59,307 nucleotides of DNA from Flavobacteriaceae bacterium. GTDB lineage: Bacteria; Bacteroidota; Bacteroidia; Flavobacteriales; Flavobacteriaceae. The notes under the pieces are model-generated. The model did no database searches and was not told the DNA's origin. It worked only from the letters and a program-made list of their open reading frames with translations. A program made the translations under genes and the position numbers. The stretch spans positions 1 through 59,307 of the forward strand of contig JANSXF010000023.1 of the NCBI GenBank assembly GCA_024743095.1, written 5' to 3'. Shown piece by piece: positions 1 to 7,909 of the stretch (positions are counted from its first letter, which is position 1; each line of letters starts with the position of its first letter).

Positions 1-66
1 CGTATTTATCTCGATGCATTGCAATTCTTTGTGGAATTGCAAAAGTTAAAATTGAAATCCGTTTAA
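1..66 (+). CDS. Possible 3' end of an upstream gene (partial)
   Basis: Reading frame 1 is open from the window edge to a TAA at 64-66 and gives a helix-like, Leu/Lys-rich tail ending in LKLKSV. The other two forward frames give less protein-like sequence. The fragment is too short to assign to a family. The stretch could also be non-coding, since it contains the inverted repeat TTGCAATTC/GAATTGCAA at 19-42. Confidence 0.35.
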   Translation, partial: RIYLDALQFFVELQKLKLKSV

Positions 67-330
67 CCGAAATACCTCTGTAACTAACTATATTTCAAAT
101 ATTTCAAAGAACTTTTTTAAACTTTAATGGGACAGCAATGTATTCATTTAGAAAAAAATTGAAGGGATTTAGCTGTGATTACCGATAAAGCATTGAAGTA
201 TCGTTAAAGTTGCTTAGCTTTCAAACATTGATAAAGAAAGGGTTCATTCAATTTCAACCGGACTCTTTTCCTAGTTTTTATTTCAGGTATACCCTTCTTT
301 TTACACTATAGATTCCTAAATTTAACTGTT
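67..330. other. Gene-free stretch upstream of the ModE-like gene
   Basis: This AT-rich stretch holds no open frame of useful length. I see no clear TAnnTTTG promoter box and no convincing terminator hairpin. It must carry the promoter of the regulator gene that begins at 331, but I cannot place it. Confidence 0.5.
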
Positions 331-678
331 ATGGAAAGTAATAAAGAACTAAAATCGCGTTGCTGGATAGATATCGACGGTAAAAAGTTTTTTGGTCCCG
401 GGCGTGCCCAACTATTAACAATGATCGATAAAAACGGTTCCCTGTCCAAAGCGGCCAAAGAAATGGGCATGTCCTATCGCAAAGCCTGGGCCATGGTAGA
501 AGATATGAACTTGCGAGGCCAGCAACCCTATGTGGAACTGCACAAAGGTGGTACCAAAGGGGGCGGGGCCGAATTAACGGAGACTGGTAAAAAAGCATTG
601 TCCACTTTCCAAAAAATGAACGACAAAATCACTCAGATCGTTCAGGAACACACGGATGAAATGTTGGGATTGATTTAA
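331..678 (+). CDS. ModE-like winged-helix regulator, DNA-binding domain only
   Basis: This 115-residue protein matches the N-terminal winged helix-turn-helix domain of the molybdate regulator ModE. It has the GPGRAQLLTMIDKNGSLSKA start, the MSYRKAWAMVEDMN recognition helix region and the GGxxGGGAELTETG wing. E. coli ModE is about 260 residues because it adds two molybdate-binding MOP domains; these are absent here, so the protein cannot sense molybdate in the usual way. Its stop overlaps the end of the convergent TSUP permease gene by 4 bp. Its position against the Moco operon suggests it controls molybdenum or tungsten genes. That role is inferred; the family call is firm. Confidence 0.85.
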   Translation: MESNKELKSRCWIDIDGKKFFGPGRAQLLTMIDKNGSLSKAAKEMGMSYRKAWAMVEDMNLRGQQPYVELHKGGTKGGGAELTETGKKALSTFQKMNDKITQIVQEHTDEMLGLI

Positions 679-1430
679 ATTTTAATGCCAAAACCGTGCA
701 ACAATATCAAACGGAAACCAACGTAGAGCACCAAAATACTAGTAAGAACACCCAAAAACTTAAGGTTGAACTTTTTATTGGACAAATAAGAACCAATGGT
801 TCCTCCAATCACCACGGCAACCACTAATTGCAACATTAATTCGTTGTTCAATTTGAAGGTTCCCGCCACATTGAGACCGATTAAACCAGAAATGGAATTC
901 ACCAAAATAAAAACGGAGGCCAGCGAGGCAACTACCCGCGGGTTTTCCCACTTTAATAGATTAAGGACTGGCGACAAGAAGATACCTCCCCCTATTCCGG
1001 AAATTCCGGAAAGCAATCCAATACCCCCACCAAGCAATGATTTTTTCGGATTGGAAAACTTCTTTGAGTCCAGCTTTTTCTTCGCAAAACGAAGCAACAT
1101 AAAAACACCCGCCATAACTAATGAGCTTCCCAATACCAAAAAGAACATCTTTTGCGACAAGCGTATTTGGGCACCTAGATAAGCAAATGGAATGCTCATT
1201 ACCAAAAAGGGCCAGAACAATTTCATGTCAAACACCCGGTTTCGAATAAAAACGATAGTGCCGATAGTCACAACGCAGATATTTAAAATGAGTGCGATAG
1301 ACCGTATTTCGTAAAAATCAGTTAGGAAAAGGCTTAAAATAGCCAAATAACTAGATCCGCCACCAAAGCCGACGGAGCTATAAAACAAAGCAATTAAAAA
1401 GAAGACTATGGGTAAATATTCAACGGTCAT
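675..1430 (-). CDS. TSUP-family permease (TauE/SafE-like)
   Basis: An integral membrane protein of 251 residues with about eight hydrophobic segments and the family's two related halves: SVGFGGGSSYLAILSLF near the start and LLSGISGIGGGIFLSPVL in the middle. Members of this family (TauE/SafE, CysZ-like roles) move sulfite, sulfonates or other small sulfur anions across the inner membrane. The ATG at 1430 is preferred over the TTG one codon upstream and lies 3 bp after the moeA stop, so this is the last gene of the Moco operon. The neighbours make a sulfur oxyanion or molybdate-like oxyanion plausible as substrate, but the sequence does not decide it. Confidence 0.85.
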   Translation of the reverse strand: MTVEYLPIVFFLIALFYSSVGFGGGSSYLAILSLFLTDFYEIRSIALILNICVVTIGTIVFIRNRVFDMKLFWPFLVMSIPFAYLGAQIRLSQKMFFLVLGSSLVMAGVFMLLRFAKKKLDSKKFSNPKKSLLGGGIGLLSGISGIGGGIFLSPVLNLLKWENPRVVASLASVFILVNSISGLIGLNVAGTFKLNNELMLQLVVAVVIGGTIGSYLSNKKFNLKFLGVLTSILVLYVGFRLILLHGFGIKI

Positions 1431-1433
1431 CAA

Positions 1434-2600
1434 TTATGAAATTAGTTTACACCTTACCAAATCACCTTCTTTCAATACTTCGCCATGATCCACAAAAGCA
1501 AGTGCATTGCCTTTGGCCATGGATTGAATCATGGAAGACCCCTGTCCATCAAGGATCTCTGCTTTTCCATCAACGACAGCAGCTTTTAGAAAGGATGGTC
1601 GCCCAAAACGGTTTTCATACCCATGCTTTATTGGGAATTGATATGTAGTCAAACCTACGTTCCCATATCCTGATAACTTTTGGAGCAATGGAAGCACATA
1701 CACATAAAAACAGGTCAATGAAGATGCTGGGTTGCCGGGTAGTGCAAAGACAAATTGATTTTCCTTTCTACCAAAATACAGCGGCTTACCTGGTTTTTGA
1801 AATACTTTGTAAAACAAATGGTTAACCCCATTTTCTTCGAGGGATTGTTTTACAAAATCGTAATCTCCTACTGATATTCCACCAGAAACAATCAACACAT
1901 TACAAGACTTCAACGCCTTTTTGATGCCTGCTTTTGTGGCCTCAAAATCATCTTTTATCTGTGTTTTTTGATGGTACTGAAACCCAAATTGCTGAAGTGC
2001 CCCACAAATCGCGTAGCTGTTGGACTCGTATATCTGTCCCTCTGTTTTGGGTTCTCCCGGCTTTACGAGTTCATTTCCCGTAGTGATGATATTTACTTGT
2101 GGCCTGGAAAAAACTTCCAATTCCGATAATCCCAAACTACCCATCAAAGCCAATGAGGGTGGGTTCAAAAGGTGTCCTTTTTCAAATACTGCTTGTCCTT
2201 CCGTCAACTGACCTCCCTTCTTTCGGATGTTCTGACCAATCTTGGACATTTCATCAAGGTAGAGGGTGCCATTTTTAACCGAAGTTTTTTCCTGCATCAT
2301 AACGGCAGTAGTGTTTTGGGGTACCTTGGCACCTGTAAAGATCCGAACGGCTTCGCCATCTTGCAACGATATATCCTTGGAATCGCCAGCAGCCACCTCC
2401 CCTACCAATTGGTACTCCTGACAAAGCCCGCAAAGCGCATAACCGTCCATGGCCGAATTATCAAACTCAGGGACATCGAAAGGTGAAACAGTGTTTGTTG
2501 CCAAAGCATAACCAAGTGCATCTCCTAAAGATTTTGATTCCCTTTTTAAACTGATTTTTTGATCCTTAACAATACGAAGTGCTTCTTCAATCGTAACCAT
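1434..2600 (-). CDS. moeA: Molybdopterin molybdotransferase MoeA
   Basis: MoeA inserts molybdate into adenylylated molybdopterin to give active Moco in the cytoplasm. The 388-residue length is close to the usual 390-410. Family marks are DVPEFDNSAMDGYA near residue 45, the TGNELVKPGE stretch near 175, VSGGISVGDYDF near 240 and FALPGNPASS near 285, followed by a short C-terminal beta domain. The start ATG shares one base with the TAA stop of moaA (TAATG), which indicates translational coupling. The adenylylating partner would be the MoaB/Mog-type half of the fusion protein two genes upstream in the operon. Confidence 0.96.
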   Translation of the reverse strand: MVTIEEALRIVKDQKISLKRESKSLGDALGYALATNTVSPFDVPEFDNSAMDGYALCGLCQEYQLVGEVAAGDSKDISLQDGEAVRIFTGAKVPQNTTAVMMQEKTSVKNGTLYLDEMSKIGQNIRKKGGQLTEGQAVFEKGHLLNPPSLALMGSLGLSELEVFSRPQVNIITTGNELVKPGEPKTEGQIYESNSYAICGALQQFGFQYHQKTQIKDDFEATKAGIKKALKSCNVLIVSGGISVGDYDFVKQSLEENGVNHLFYKVFQKPGKPLYFGRKENQFVFALPGNPASSLTCFYVYVLPLLQKLSGYGNVGLTTYQFPIKHGYENRFGRPSFLKAAVVDGKAEILDGQGSSMIQSMAKGNALAFVDHGEVLKEGDLVRCKLIS

Positions 2601-3592
2601 TAGCCTCCTATTGAAATCATTGAACGGTTTTGCTCATAGTGGTCGGCGTCCATTTTCACATCCATTCCATCACGAGAGTGCTTTTTCGATTTAATGGCCT
2701 CCAAAATGGTGCTTTCAATCTTTTCCCCATTGCGAAATGGCGTCAACAAATCGGTTTCTGAGGTGGCAAACAGACAGTTTTTCATTTTGCCATCGGCCGT
2801 TAAACGAATACGGTTGCATTCATCACAAAACGGATTGGTAATCGTGCTTACAATACCAAAACTCCCCTTGTGGCCCTTTACCCTAAAGTTAGTGGAGGTG
2901 CTGTGCATTGGATTATCAAGCGTTTCGATTTCTCCAAATGTATCGCCAACGGTCGTTAAGATTTCTTCTTTGGAAACTCCTTTGCTCCAGTCCCATTTAT
3001 TGCCTTTAAAAGGCATAAACTCTATAAACTTGGGTGTAATCTTTTTATCCTTGGTCAATGCGATAAAATCATTGATTTCCTTATCGTTCACACCCCTGAT
3101 CAAAACAATATTGAGCTTGATGTCCATATCCATATCCAAGGCCATATTCAAGTTTCGCATAATGCGCTCGTAATAATCCCGCTTGGTAATGAACACGGAT
3201 TTGGCCTTGTCCAAGGTATCCAGACTGAAATTGATTTTGCGTAGACCGATTTTATCGAAAAGGTCCAGGTATTTGTCAAGTACAATTCCGTTGGTGGTCA
3301 ATTTTAGGGTCACGCCCAATTTGGCCAGTTCTTCGACCAAGAAACCGAAATTCTTCCGAACCAAAGGTTCGCCGCCCGTCAACCGTACCGTATCCACGCC
3401 CAAATCCCGAAATGTCCTTGTCATCTCAATGATTTCTTCCAAGGTCATAATACTGGGCTTTTCCATCAACTCAATACCTTCTTCGGGCATACAGTAAAAG
3501 CACCGAAGATTGCACCGGTCCGTCAATGAAATGCGGAGATAGGTATGTGGCCTACCGAAATTGTCTATTATTTGTGGTTTTTTGTCAATCAT
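2600..3592 (-). CDS. moaA: GTP 3',8-cyclase MoaA
   Basis: This radical SAM enzyme starts Moco synthesis by rearranging GTP to 3',8-cyclo-dihydro-GTP, which MoaC then converts to cyclic pyranopterin monophosphate. The N-terminal 4Fe-4S motif is C27-x3-C31-x2-C34 (CNLRCFYC). The C-terminal cluster motif CDECNRIRLTADGKMKNC is present, and the protein ends in the conserved double glycine (SIGG), which is needed for catalysis in the family. At 330 residues it is full length. The start overlaps the end of the moaCB gene by 8 bp. Confidence 0.97.
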   Translation of the reverse strand: MIDKKPQIIDNFGRPHTYLRISLTDRCNLRCFYCMPEEGIELMEKPSIMTLEEIIEMTRTFRDLGVDTVRLTGGEPLVRKNFGFLVEELAKLGVTLKLTTNGIVLDKYLDLFDKIGLRKINFSLDTLDKAKSVFITKRDYYERIMRNLNMALDMDMDIKLNIVLIRGVNDKEINDFIALTKDKKITPKFIEFMPFKGNKWDWSKGVSKEEILTTVGDTFGEIETLDNPMHSTSTNFRVKGHKGSFGIVSTITNPFCDECNRIRLTADGKMKNCLFATSETDLLTPFRNGEKIESTILEAIKSKKHSRDGMDVKMDADHYEQNRSMISIGG

Positions 3593-4481
3593 GTCTTTTT
3601 CCTTCTATCACTTTAAATGCGTGCAGCACGTGTGGGAAAATCGCGTCCATGGATTCCGCCGCTCCTTTGGTGGAGCCTGGCAGCGCCAATATCAGTTTAC
3701 CGTCCTTGATGCCTGCGATGGAACGCGAGAACATCGCATACGGCATCCGATTTTGCCCATAGCTTCGCATTTGTTCTTCTACTCCTTTTAGTTTGATGTC
3801 CAACAAGGGCTCCAAGGTCTGTGGGGTGACATCTCGTGGCCCCACGCCCGTTCCTCCCGTAAAAATCAGCAAGTTTGCAGTGGTTTTTTCCACTTTTTTG
3901 ATAATTTCCTCTGCCTGATCGGGAATGATACTTTTTTGAGATGTTACCCCCAATGCCTCCAACTTCTTGATAATTGCCTCGCCTGCCCCGTCCTCGCCTT
4001 TTCCTTTGGAAATGCTGTCAGAACAGACAACTACATCGGCAGTCAATCCTTCCGAATTCATTTTGAATGAGGACTTCCCTCCGTTTTTTGATTTCAAACG
4101 AATGGTGCCGATTTCCACATTTTTGTCAATCGGTTTTAGCATATCGTACATGGTAAGGGCCACAACGCTGGCACCGTGCATTGCCTCTACCTCTACCCCG
4201 GTTTTGTAAATAGTCTTGACCGTCATCGAAATGATGATTTCCAAACCATCAATTTCATAATCGATACCCGTGTATTCAATGGGCAACGGATGGCAGTCTG
4301 GCAACAAGTCCGGTGTTTTTTTGACGCCCAACAAACCAGCTGCCTTGGCCATTTCAAACACATTCCCTTTGGGAACTTCGTTGCTTTGTATCGCATCTAT
4401 CGTAGCTTGACTACTCGTTTTAACGATAGCTTCCGCGGTTGCCTCCCGCAAGGTGGTTACTTTATGTGTTATGTCAACCAT
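3585..4481 (-). CDS. moaCB: Fused MoaC-MoaB protein: cyclic pyranopterin synthase plus MoaB/Mog-type domain
   Basis: Residues 1 to about 145 are MoaC, with LLPDCHPL and the MYDMLKPIDK catalytic segment (Asp and Lys in place). Residues from about 148 to 298 are a MoaB/MogA domain with TGGTGVGPRDVTPQTL and the LALPGSTKGAAES loop. MoaC finishes cyclic pyranopterin monophosphate; MoaB/MogA adenylylates molybdopterin before MoeA inserts the metal. The two steps are not consecutive, so fusion more likely secures co-expression than substrate channelling. Similar fusions are known from Bacteroidota. The gene overlaps moaE and moaA by 8 bp each. Confidence 0.94.
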   Translation of the reverse strand: MVDITHKVTTLREATAEAIVKTSSQATIDAIQSNEVPKGNVFEMAKAAGLLGVKKTPDLLPDCHPLPIEYTGIDYEIDGLEIIISMTVKTIYKTGVEVEAMHGASVVALTMYDMLKPIDKNVEIGTIRLKSKNGGKSSFKMNSEGLTADVVVCSDSISKGKGEDGAGEAIIKKLEALGVTSQKSIIPDQAEEIIKKVEKTTANLLIFTGGTGVGPRDVTPQTLEPLLDIKLKGVEEQMRSYGQNRMPYAMFSRSIAGIKDGKLILALPGSTKGAAESMDAIFPHVLHAFKVIEGKRHD

Positions 4482-4917
4482 TTACTTTCCATTGATGGGT
4501 TTCGTCCTCAAAAATCTCTTTGCCGAACACAGGTACTTTCGCCTTGATTTCCTCCACAAAAAAGTTGGTCGCCTTTATCGCTATCTTTCGGTGTGCAGAT
4601 GATGTAAACACGAATAAGCAGAGCTCCCCAACGTTTACCTTGCCCAAACTGTGATAAATATGGGCGCAGGTAATATCAAACTTGACAAAAGCTGCTTCGC
4701 GAATTTCGTGGAACACTTTTTCCGCCATTTCCTCATAAGCCGTGTAATCGATAGCGGTCACGGTTTTACCATCTACTTCGTCCGCTCTGATCTGTCCCAA
4801 AAAAATACTGTGTGCACCAATATTGGTCTTGCTTTGGTGGTTGGCCACCGAATTGGCTATTTTTTCGGGAGGAATCGCTCCTTGTACAAATACTTTTTTT
4901 GGTTTCTTCTTATCCAT
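4474..4917 (-). CDS. moaE: Molybdopterin synthase catalytic subunit MoaE
   Basis: MoaE is the large subunit of molybdopterin synthase. It takes sulfur from the thiocarboxylated C-terminus of MoaD and puts the dithiolene into cyclic pyranopterin monophosphate. Typical stretches are HSIFLGQIRADEVDG, AIDYTAYEEMAE, HIYHSLGKVNVGELCLFV and the end segment PVFGKEIFEDETHQWKVN, which carries the conserved lysine and Trp-Lys. I chose the ATG at 4917 over a TTG one codon earlier; the 147 residues match the family. It overlaps the moeB end by 8 bp. Confidence 0.95.
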   Translation of the reverse strand: MDKKKPKKVFVQGAIPPEKIANSVANHQSKTNIGAHSIFLGQIRADEVDGKTVTAIDYTAYEEMAEKVFHEIREAAFVKFDITCAHIYHSLGKVNVGELCLFVFTSSAHRKIAIKATNFFVEEIKAKVPVFGKEIFEDETHQWKVNG

Positions 4918-5923
4918 CAATAATTGTTTCTATACCGCCTTCCACGTTTTTCAAATTATGAAAGCCAAATTCATTTTTAAGGATTTCTATCGCGTTCTTG
5001 CTTCGCTTTCCTGATTGGCAGAACACAAAAACTTCCTGATTATTAGGTATTTCCTGGTATCGCAATGTTAAATCACCCATTGGAATGCTCAGCACTTTTT
5101 TCCCTTTCGGTTTGGGCTGTTCAAACACTTCGCGCACATCGAGATACCACTGTTCTTTATTTTTCAAATCACAATCGATATAAACGGGGGCTATTCCGTT
5201 TTTGCGGATTTTTTCCACTTCTTCGGAGTGCTTGTTTATGTTGATGGTCTGCTCGCTGGCTTGCATCATATTGATAAGCTTTAATTTACCAGACAGCACC
5301 TCGCCCGTCCCCAAGTTAATTTTAAGCACTTCCGCAGCTTGGAGTGTTCCCAAAATGCCTGGCAACACCCCTAAAACTCCAGTGGCCTCACAACTTATAT
5401 TCTCACGAGTGCTTTTCGGGAACACGCAGCGATACGTAGGCCCGTTCTCGTAATTGAAGACCGATAATTGCCCCTCATTTTTATAAATGGATGCAAAAAC
5501 CCAGGGTTTATCAGCCAGTATGCAAGCATCGTTGATAAGGTACTTGGTTTCAAAATTGTCCGTACCATCCAAGACAACATCATATTGTTTGATGATATTT
5601 TCTGCGTTCTCAATCGTCAATGGCTCTTGGTACACTTCAAACTCTACCTCACTGTTTTGGTTTTCCAATCGTTCCTTGGCGACAGTAGCCTTTGACCTTC
5701 CTACATCCGATTCTTGAAACAAAACCTGCCTATGTAGATTAGACATATCGACCTTATCATGGTCCATCAAACCAATCTTACCGATTCCTGCGCCCGTCAA
5801 ATACATCGCAGCAGGGCTGCCCAATCCTCCAACACCAACAATCAATACTTTGGCATTGCGAAGCCTTTTTTGGCCTTCAGGCCCAACTTCAGTGAGTTTT
5901 ATTTGTCTGTCGTATCTGCTCAT
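4910..5923 (-). CDS. moeB: MoeB/ThiF-type adenylyltransferase with C-terminal rhodanese domain
   Basis: Residues 1 to about 235 form an E1-like domain that adenylates the MoaD C-terminus: RYDRQIKLTEVGPEGQKRL, the nucleotide loop GVGGLGSPAAMYLTGAGIG and the catalytic region GVLGVLPGILGTLQAAE. The family's zinc cysteines are not obvious: only one of the usual Cys pairs is suggested by YRCVFP. Residues from about 255 to 337 are a rhodanese domain with the persulfide cysteine in FVFCQSGKRS. The MOCS3-like layout lets one protein both activate and sulfurate MoaD. The cysteine desulfurase at the head of the operon is the likely sulfur donor. It overlaps moaD by 4 bp. Confidence 0.93.
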   Translation of the reverse strand: MSRYDRQIKLTEVGPEGQKRLRNAKVLIVGVGGLGSPAAMYLTGAGIGKIGLMDHDKVDMSNLHRQVLFQESDVGRSKATVAKERLENQNSEVEFEVYQEPLTIENAENIIKQYDVVLDGTDNFETKYLINDACILADKPWVFASIYKNEGQLSVFNYENGPTYRCVFPKSTRENISCEATGVLGVLPGILGTLQAAEVLKINLGTGEVLSGKLKLINMMQASEQTININKHSEEVEKIRKNGIAPVYIDCDLKNKEQWYLDVREVFEQPKPKGKKVLSIPMGDLTLRYQEIPNNQEVFVFCQSGKRSKNAIEILKNEFGFHNLKNVEGGIETIIDG

Positions 5924-6156
5924 CCTCCAGCAAACGGCGGCAACAAGGCCACTTCGTCTCCATCTTTTAGGGTTATTGTATCATTCAAATTTTGGTTTAC
6001 GGCTATCTGTACAGATTCTTTATCCGCTATTGCCAAGCTCTCCAGGCATTGCGCCTTTAGTTCCAAAGCGGTGAGCTCCCCATTGAGCTCCAAAACTTCT
6101 TCTGACTTTTCAGCAGCTTCAGCTACCAAACCAAAATATTTAATGGTCACTTTCAT
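5920..6156 (-). CDS. moaD: Molybdopterin synthase sulfur carrier subunit MoaD
   Basis: A 78-residue ubiquitin-fold protein that carries sulfur as a C-terminal thiocarboxylate to MoaE. It begins VTIKYFGLVAEAAEKSEE and ends in ALLPPFAGG, so the essential Gly-Gly tail is present. It overlaps the genes on both sides by 4 bp (ATGA-type junctions), which fits tight stoichiometric coupling with moeB. Confidence 0.96.
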   Translation of the reverse strand: MKVTIKYFGLVAEAAEKSEEVLELNGELTALELKAQCLESLAIADKESVQIAVNQNLNDTITLKDGDEVALLPPFAGG

Positions 6157-6758
6157 CCTTCCATTTGCTTCAGTTGCTGCACATCTTCTTCGGTATCTAC
6201 ATCAAAACCGCCCTTTTTAAAGGTTTCCGTACAGTAATTAAAATCTTCCATGCGAGTTAGTTTCTTAGCTCCTTCGTCTCCTTCCAATTCCAACAGCAAT
6301 GGAAATGCTTCTTTACAAAAAATGGCCGGCACTCCAATATTATCCCCATATTGGGAATAAGTAGCTTTTGGATGTTTAGTAAGTTGGGTATGCACCAGTT
6401 TGATCAAGTTGGCGCGTTCCAAAAAGGGTTGGTCGGATACCAGAAACAATACATGGTCCAATCCTTCTTCTTCCGCCATCGCAGCTTCCAATCCAATCTT
6501 GATGCTGGACGCCATTCCTTGCTCCCAATGGGTATTCACAACCACTTTAAAGTCATTGAAATCAATCTTATCCATAATTTCCTCCCGCTTTGCGCCCAAT
6601 ACCAAAATTTTAGTCTTGAAACCTAACAAGTCTACTTTGTACATGGTATGCCCCAAAAGTGTTTTTCCCTTGAATTCCACCAACTGCTTTGGTCGCCCCA
6701 AACGAGAAGAGTCACCTGCTGCCAATACAGCCACCGCTATGTTTTCTTCTGCTCTCAA
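6153..6758 (-). CDS. MobA/MocA-like molybdenum cofactor nucleotidyltransferase
   Basis: A GT-A-fold nucleotidyltransferase of 201 residues with the signature VLAAGDSSRLGRPKQLVEF at the N-terminus and the metal-binding region LVSDQPFLERANL. Such enzymes join CMP or GMP to Moco. The pairing with xdhC points to the cytidylyl (MocA) type that serves xanthine dehydrogenase-family enzymes; the sequence alone does not settle CTP against GTP. There is no ATG before the Rossmann-like strand, so the start is a TTG at 6758 that overlaps the xdhC stop in TTGA. Confidence 0.88.
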   Translation of the reverse strand: MRAEENIAVAVLAAGDSSRLGRPKQLVEFKGKTLLGHTMYKVDLLGFKTKILVLGAKREEIMDKIDFNDFKVVVNTHWEQGMASSIKIGLEAAMAEEEGLDHVLFLVSDQPFLERANLIKLVHTQLTKHPKATYSQYGDNIGVPAIFCKEAFPLLLELEGDEGAKKLTRMEDFNYCTETFKKGGFDVDTEEDVQQLKQMEG

Positions 6759-7909
6759 AGGGTTATTTTTTGAAATTGATTTTCCTTACTATCGTGAATC
6801 GGCTCGGTTTTTTGCTTTAAAGGTCGAGCTCCTTTGTTGGTCAGTACACTTTGTATTTCTGCCAAAATGGACAATCCGATTTCGGCTGGGGTCTCTGCCC
6901 CTATTTCCAATCCTACGGGCGCATGAGTCTTGGCTAAATCCTCTTTGGAGACTTCAAGGCCTTCATCCGCCAACTCGTTTAGCATGCGCTCATATTTTTT
7001 CAATGGGCCTAAAATGCCTATGTAAGGTGTCTCTGGGTGCCCTAGCAATAACTTGAGTACCGATAGGTCGTAATTGTAATTATGGCTCATCAACACGAAA
7101 CAAGTTCGATTGTCTATGTTGATGTTTTTTAGTGTTTCTTCTGGTTTGGTCACAATCACTTGGCAAGACCCTACAAAACGTTCTTTGTTGGCGTGCGTGG
7201 GACGTCCGTCGGTCACGGTTACATTCCACCCCAACAAATCAGCTTGTTGGGCCAAAATTTGGGCATCGTTGCCTGCTCCTACCAAAACCAATTTTACTTG
7301 AGGCTGATATAATTGTATAAAAGCAAAATATGCTTTCTCTTCAGTTATAAGTTCTGCGAAACAAGAGCTGCCCTTATTGATGGCTACCTTACTTTTGACA
7401 AGCAACGCTTTTTGTAATTCATCAGGTATTTGCCTACCCAAAAGAGCTTGATCTTCATGCGAGACCAAACAGCTTCCCAGTTGATGCTGGGTTTTATCCA
7501 AATCAAAAACAACCGAGACCGACATTGGAACTTCTTGTTCGGCAATGGTTCTTAAAAGTTCACAGGGGTTATTTCCATCATTATAATTAATGGGCTCAAA
7601 CAACACCTGAATAATTCCATTACAGCCCAATTGTGCCCCAATTACTGCATCATCCTCATCGCTGGTGTCGTAGGTGACCAGTTTGTTTTCTTGTCTATCC
7701 AACGCAAAAAGTGCCTTTCTGAGCGCATCACCCTCCAAACAGCCTCCACTTATGGCTCCGGTAATATTTCCATATTCATCCACCAACATTCGTGCGCCTG
7801 CTCTACGGTACGAAGACCCTTCAACATGAACTAGAGTGGCCAAAATACAGCGTACATCCTGTGATTTTAGCTCTTGGTATTTTGATATAATCACATCCAA
7901 CTCCCTCAT
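6755..7909 (-). CDS. xdhC: XdhC-family Moco sulfuration chaperone
   Basis: XdhC proteins bind newly made Moco, promote its terminal sulfuration and insert it into xanthine dehydrogenase-family enzymes. The N-terminal XdhC/CoxI domain shows LVHVEGSSYRRAGARMLVD and ISGGCLEGDALRKAL, with the conserved Cys in GGCLEGD. The C-terminal domain is Rossmann-like with LVLVGAGNDAQILAQQADLL. The 384-residue length is usual. It overlaps its neighbours by 4 bp on both sides and sits between the cysteine desulfurase and the nucleotidyltransferase, the two proteins it is expected to work with. The enzyme it serves is not in this window. Confidence 0.93.
   Translation of the reverse strand: MRELDVIISKYQELKSQDVRCILATLVHVEGSSYRRAGARMLVDEYGNITGAISGGCLEGDALRKALFALDRQENKLVTYDTSDEDDAVIGAQLGCNGIIQVLFEPINYNDGNNPCELLRTIAEQEVPMSVSVVFDLDKTQHQLGSCLVSHEDQALLGRQIPDELQKALLVKSKVAINKGSSCFAELITEEKAYFAFIQLYQPQVKLVLVGAGNDAQILAQQADLLGWNVTVTDGRPTHANKERFVGSCQVIVTKPEETLKNINIDNRTCFVLMSHNYNYDLSVLKLLLGHPETPYIGILGPLKKYERMLNELADEGLEVSKEDLAKTHAPVGLEIGAETPAEIGLSILAEIQSVLTNKGARPLKQKTEPIHDSKENQFQKITL

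Noticed and set aside
19..42. Inverted repeat TTGCAATTC/GAATTGCAA as a terminator or operator
   Set aside because: No T run follows, and the stretch may be the coding end of an upstream gene.
3526..3791. Plus-strand open frames over the Moco operon
   Set aside because: They lie opposite well-conserved genes and have no recognisable sequence; they are shadows of codon use.
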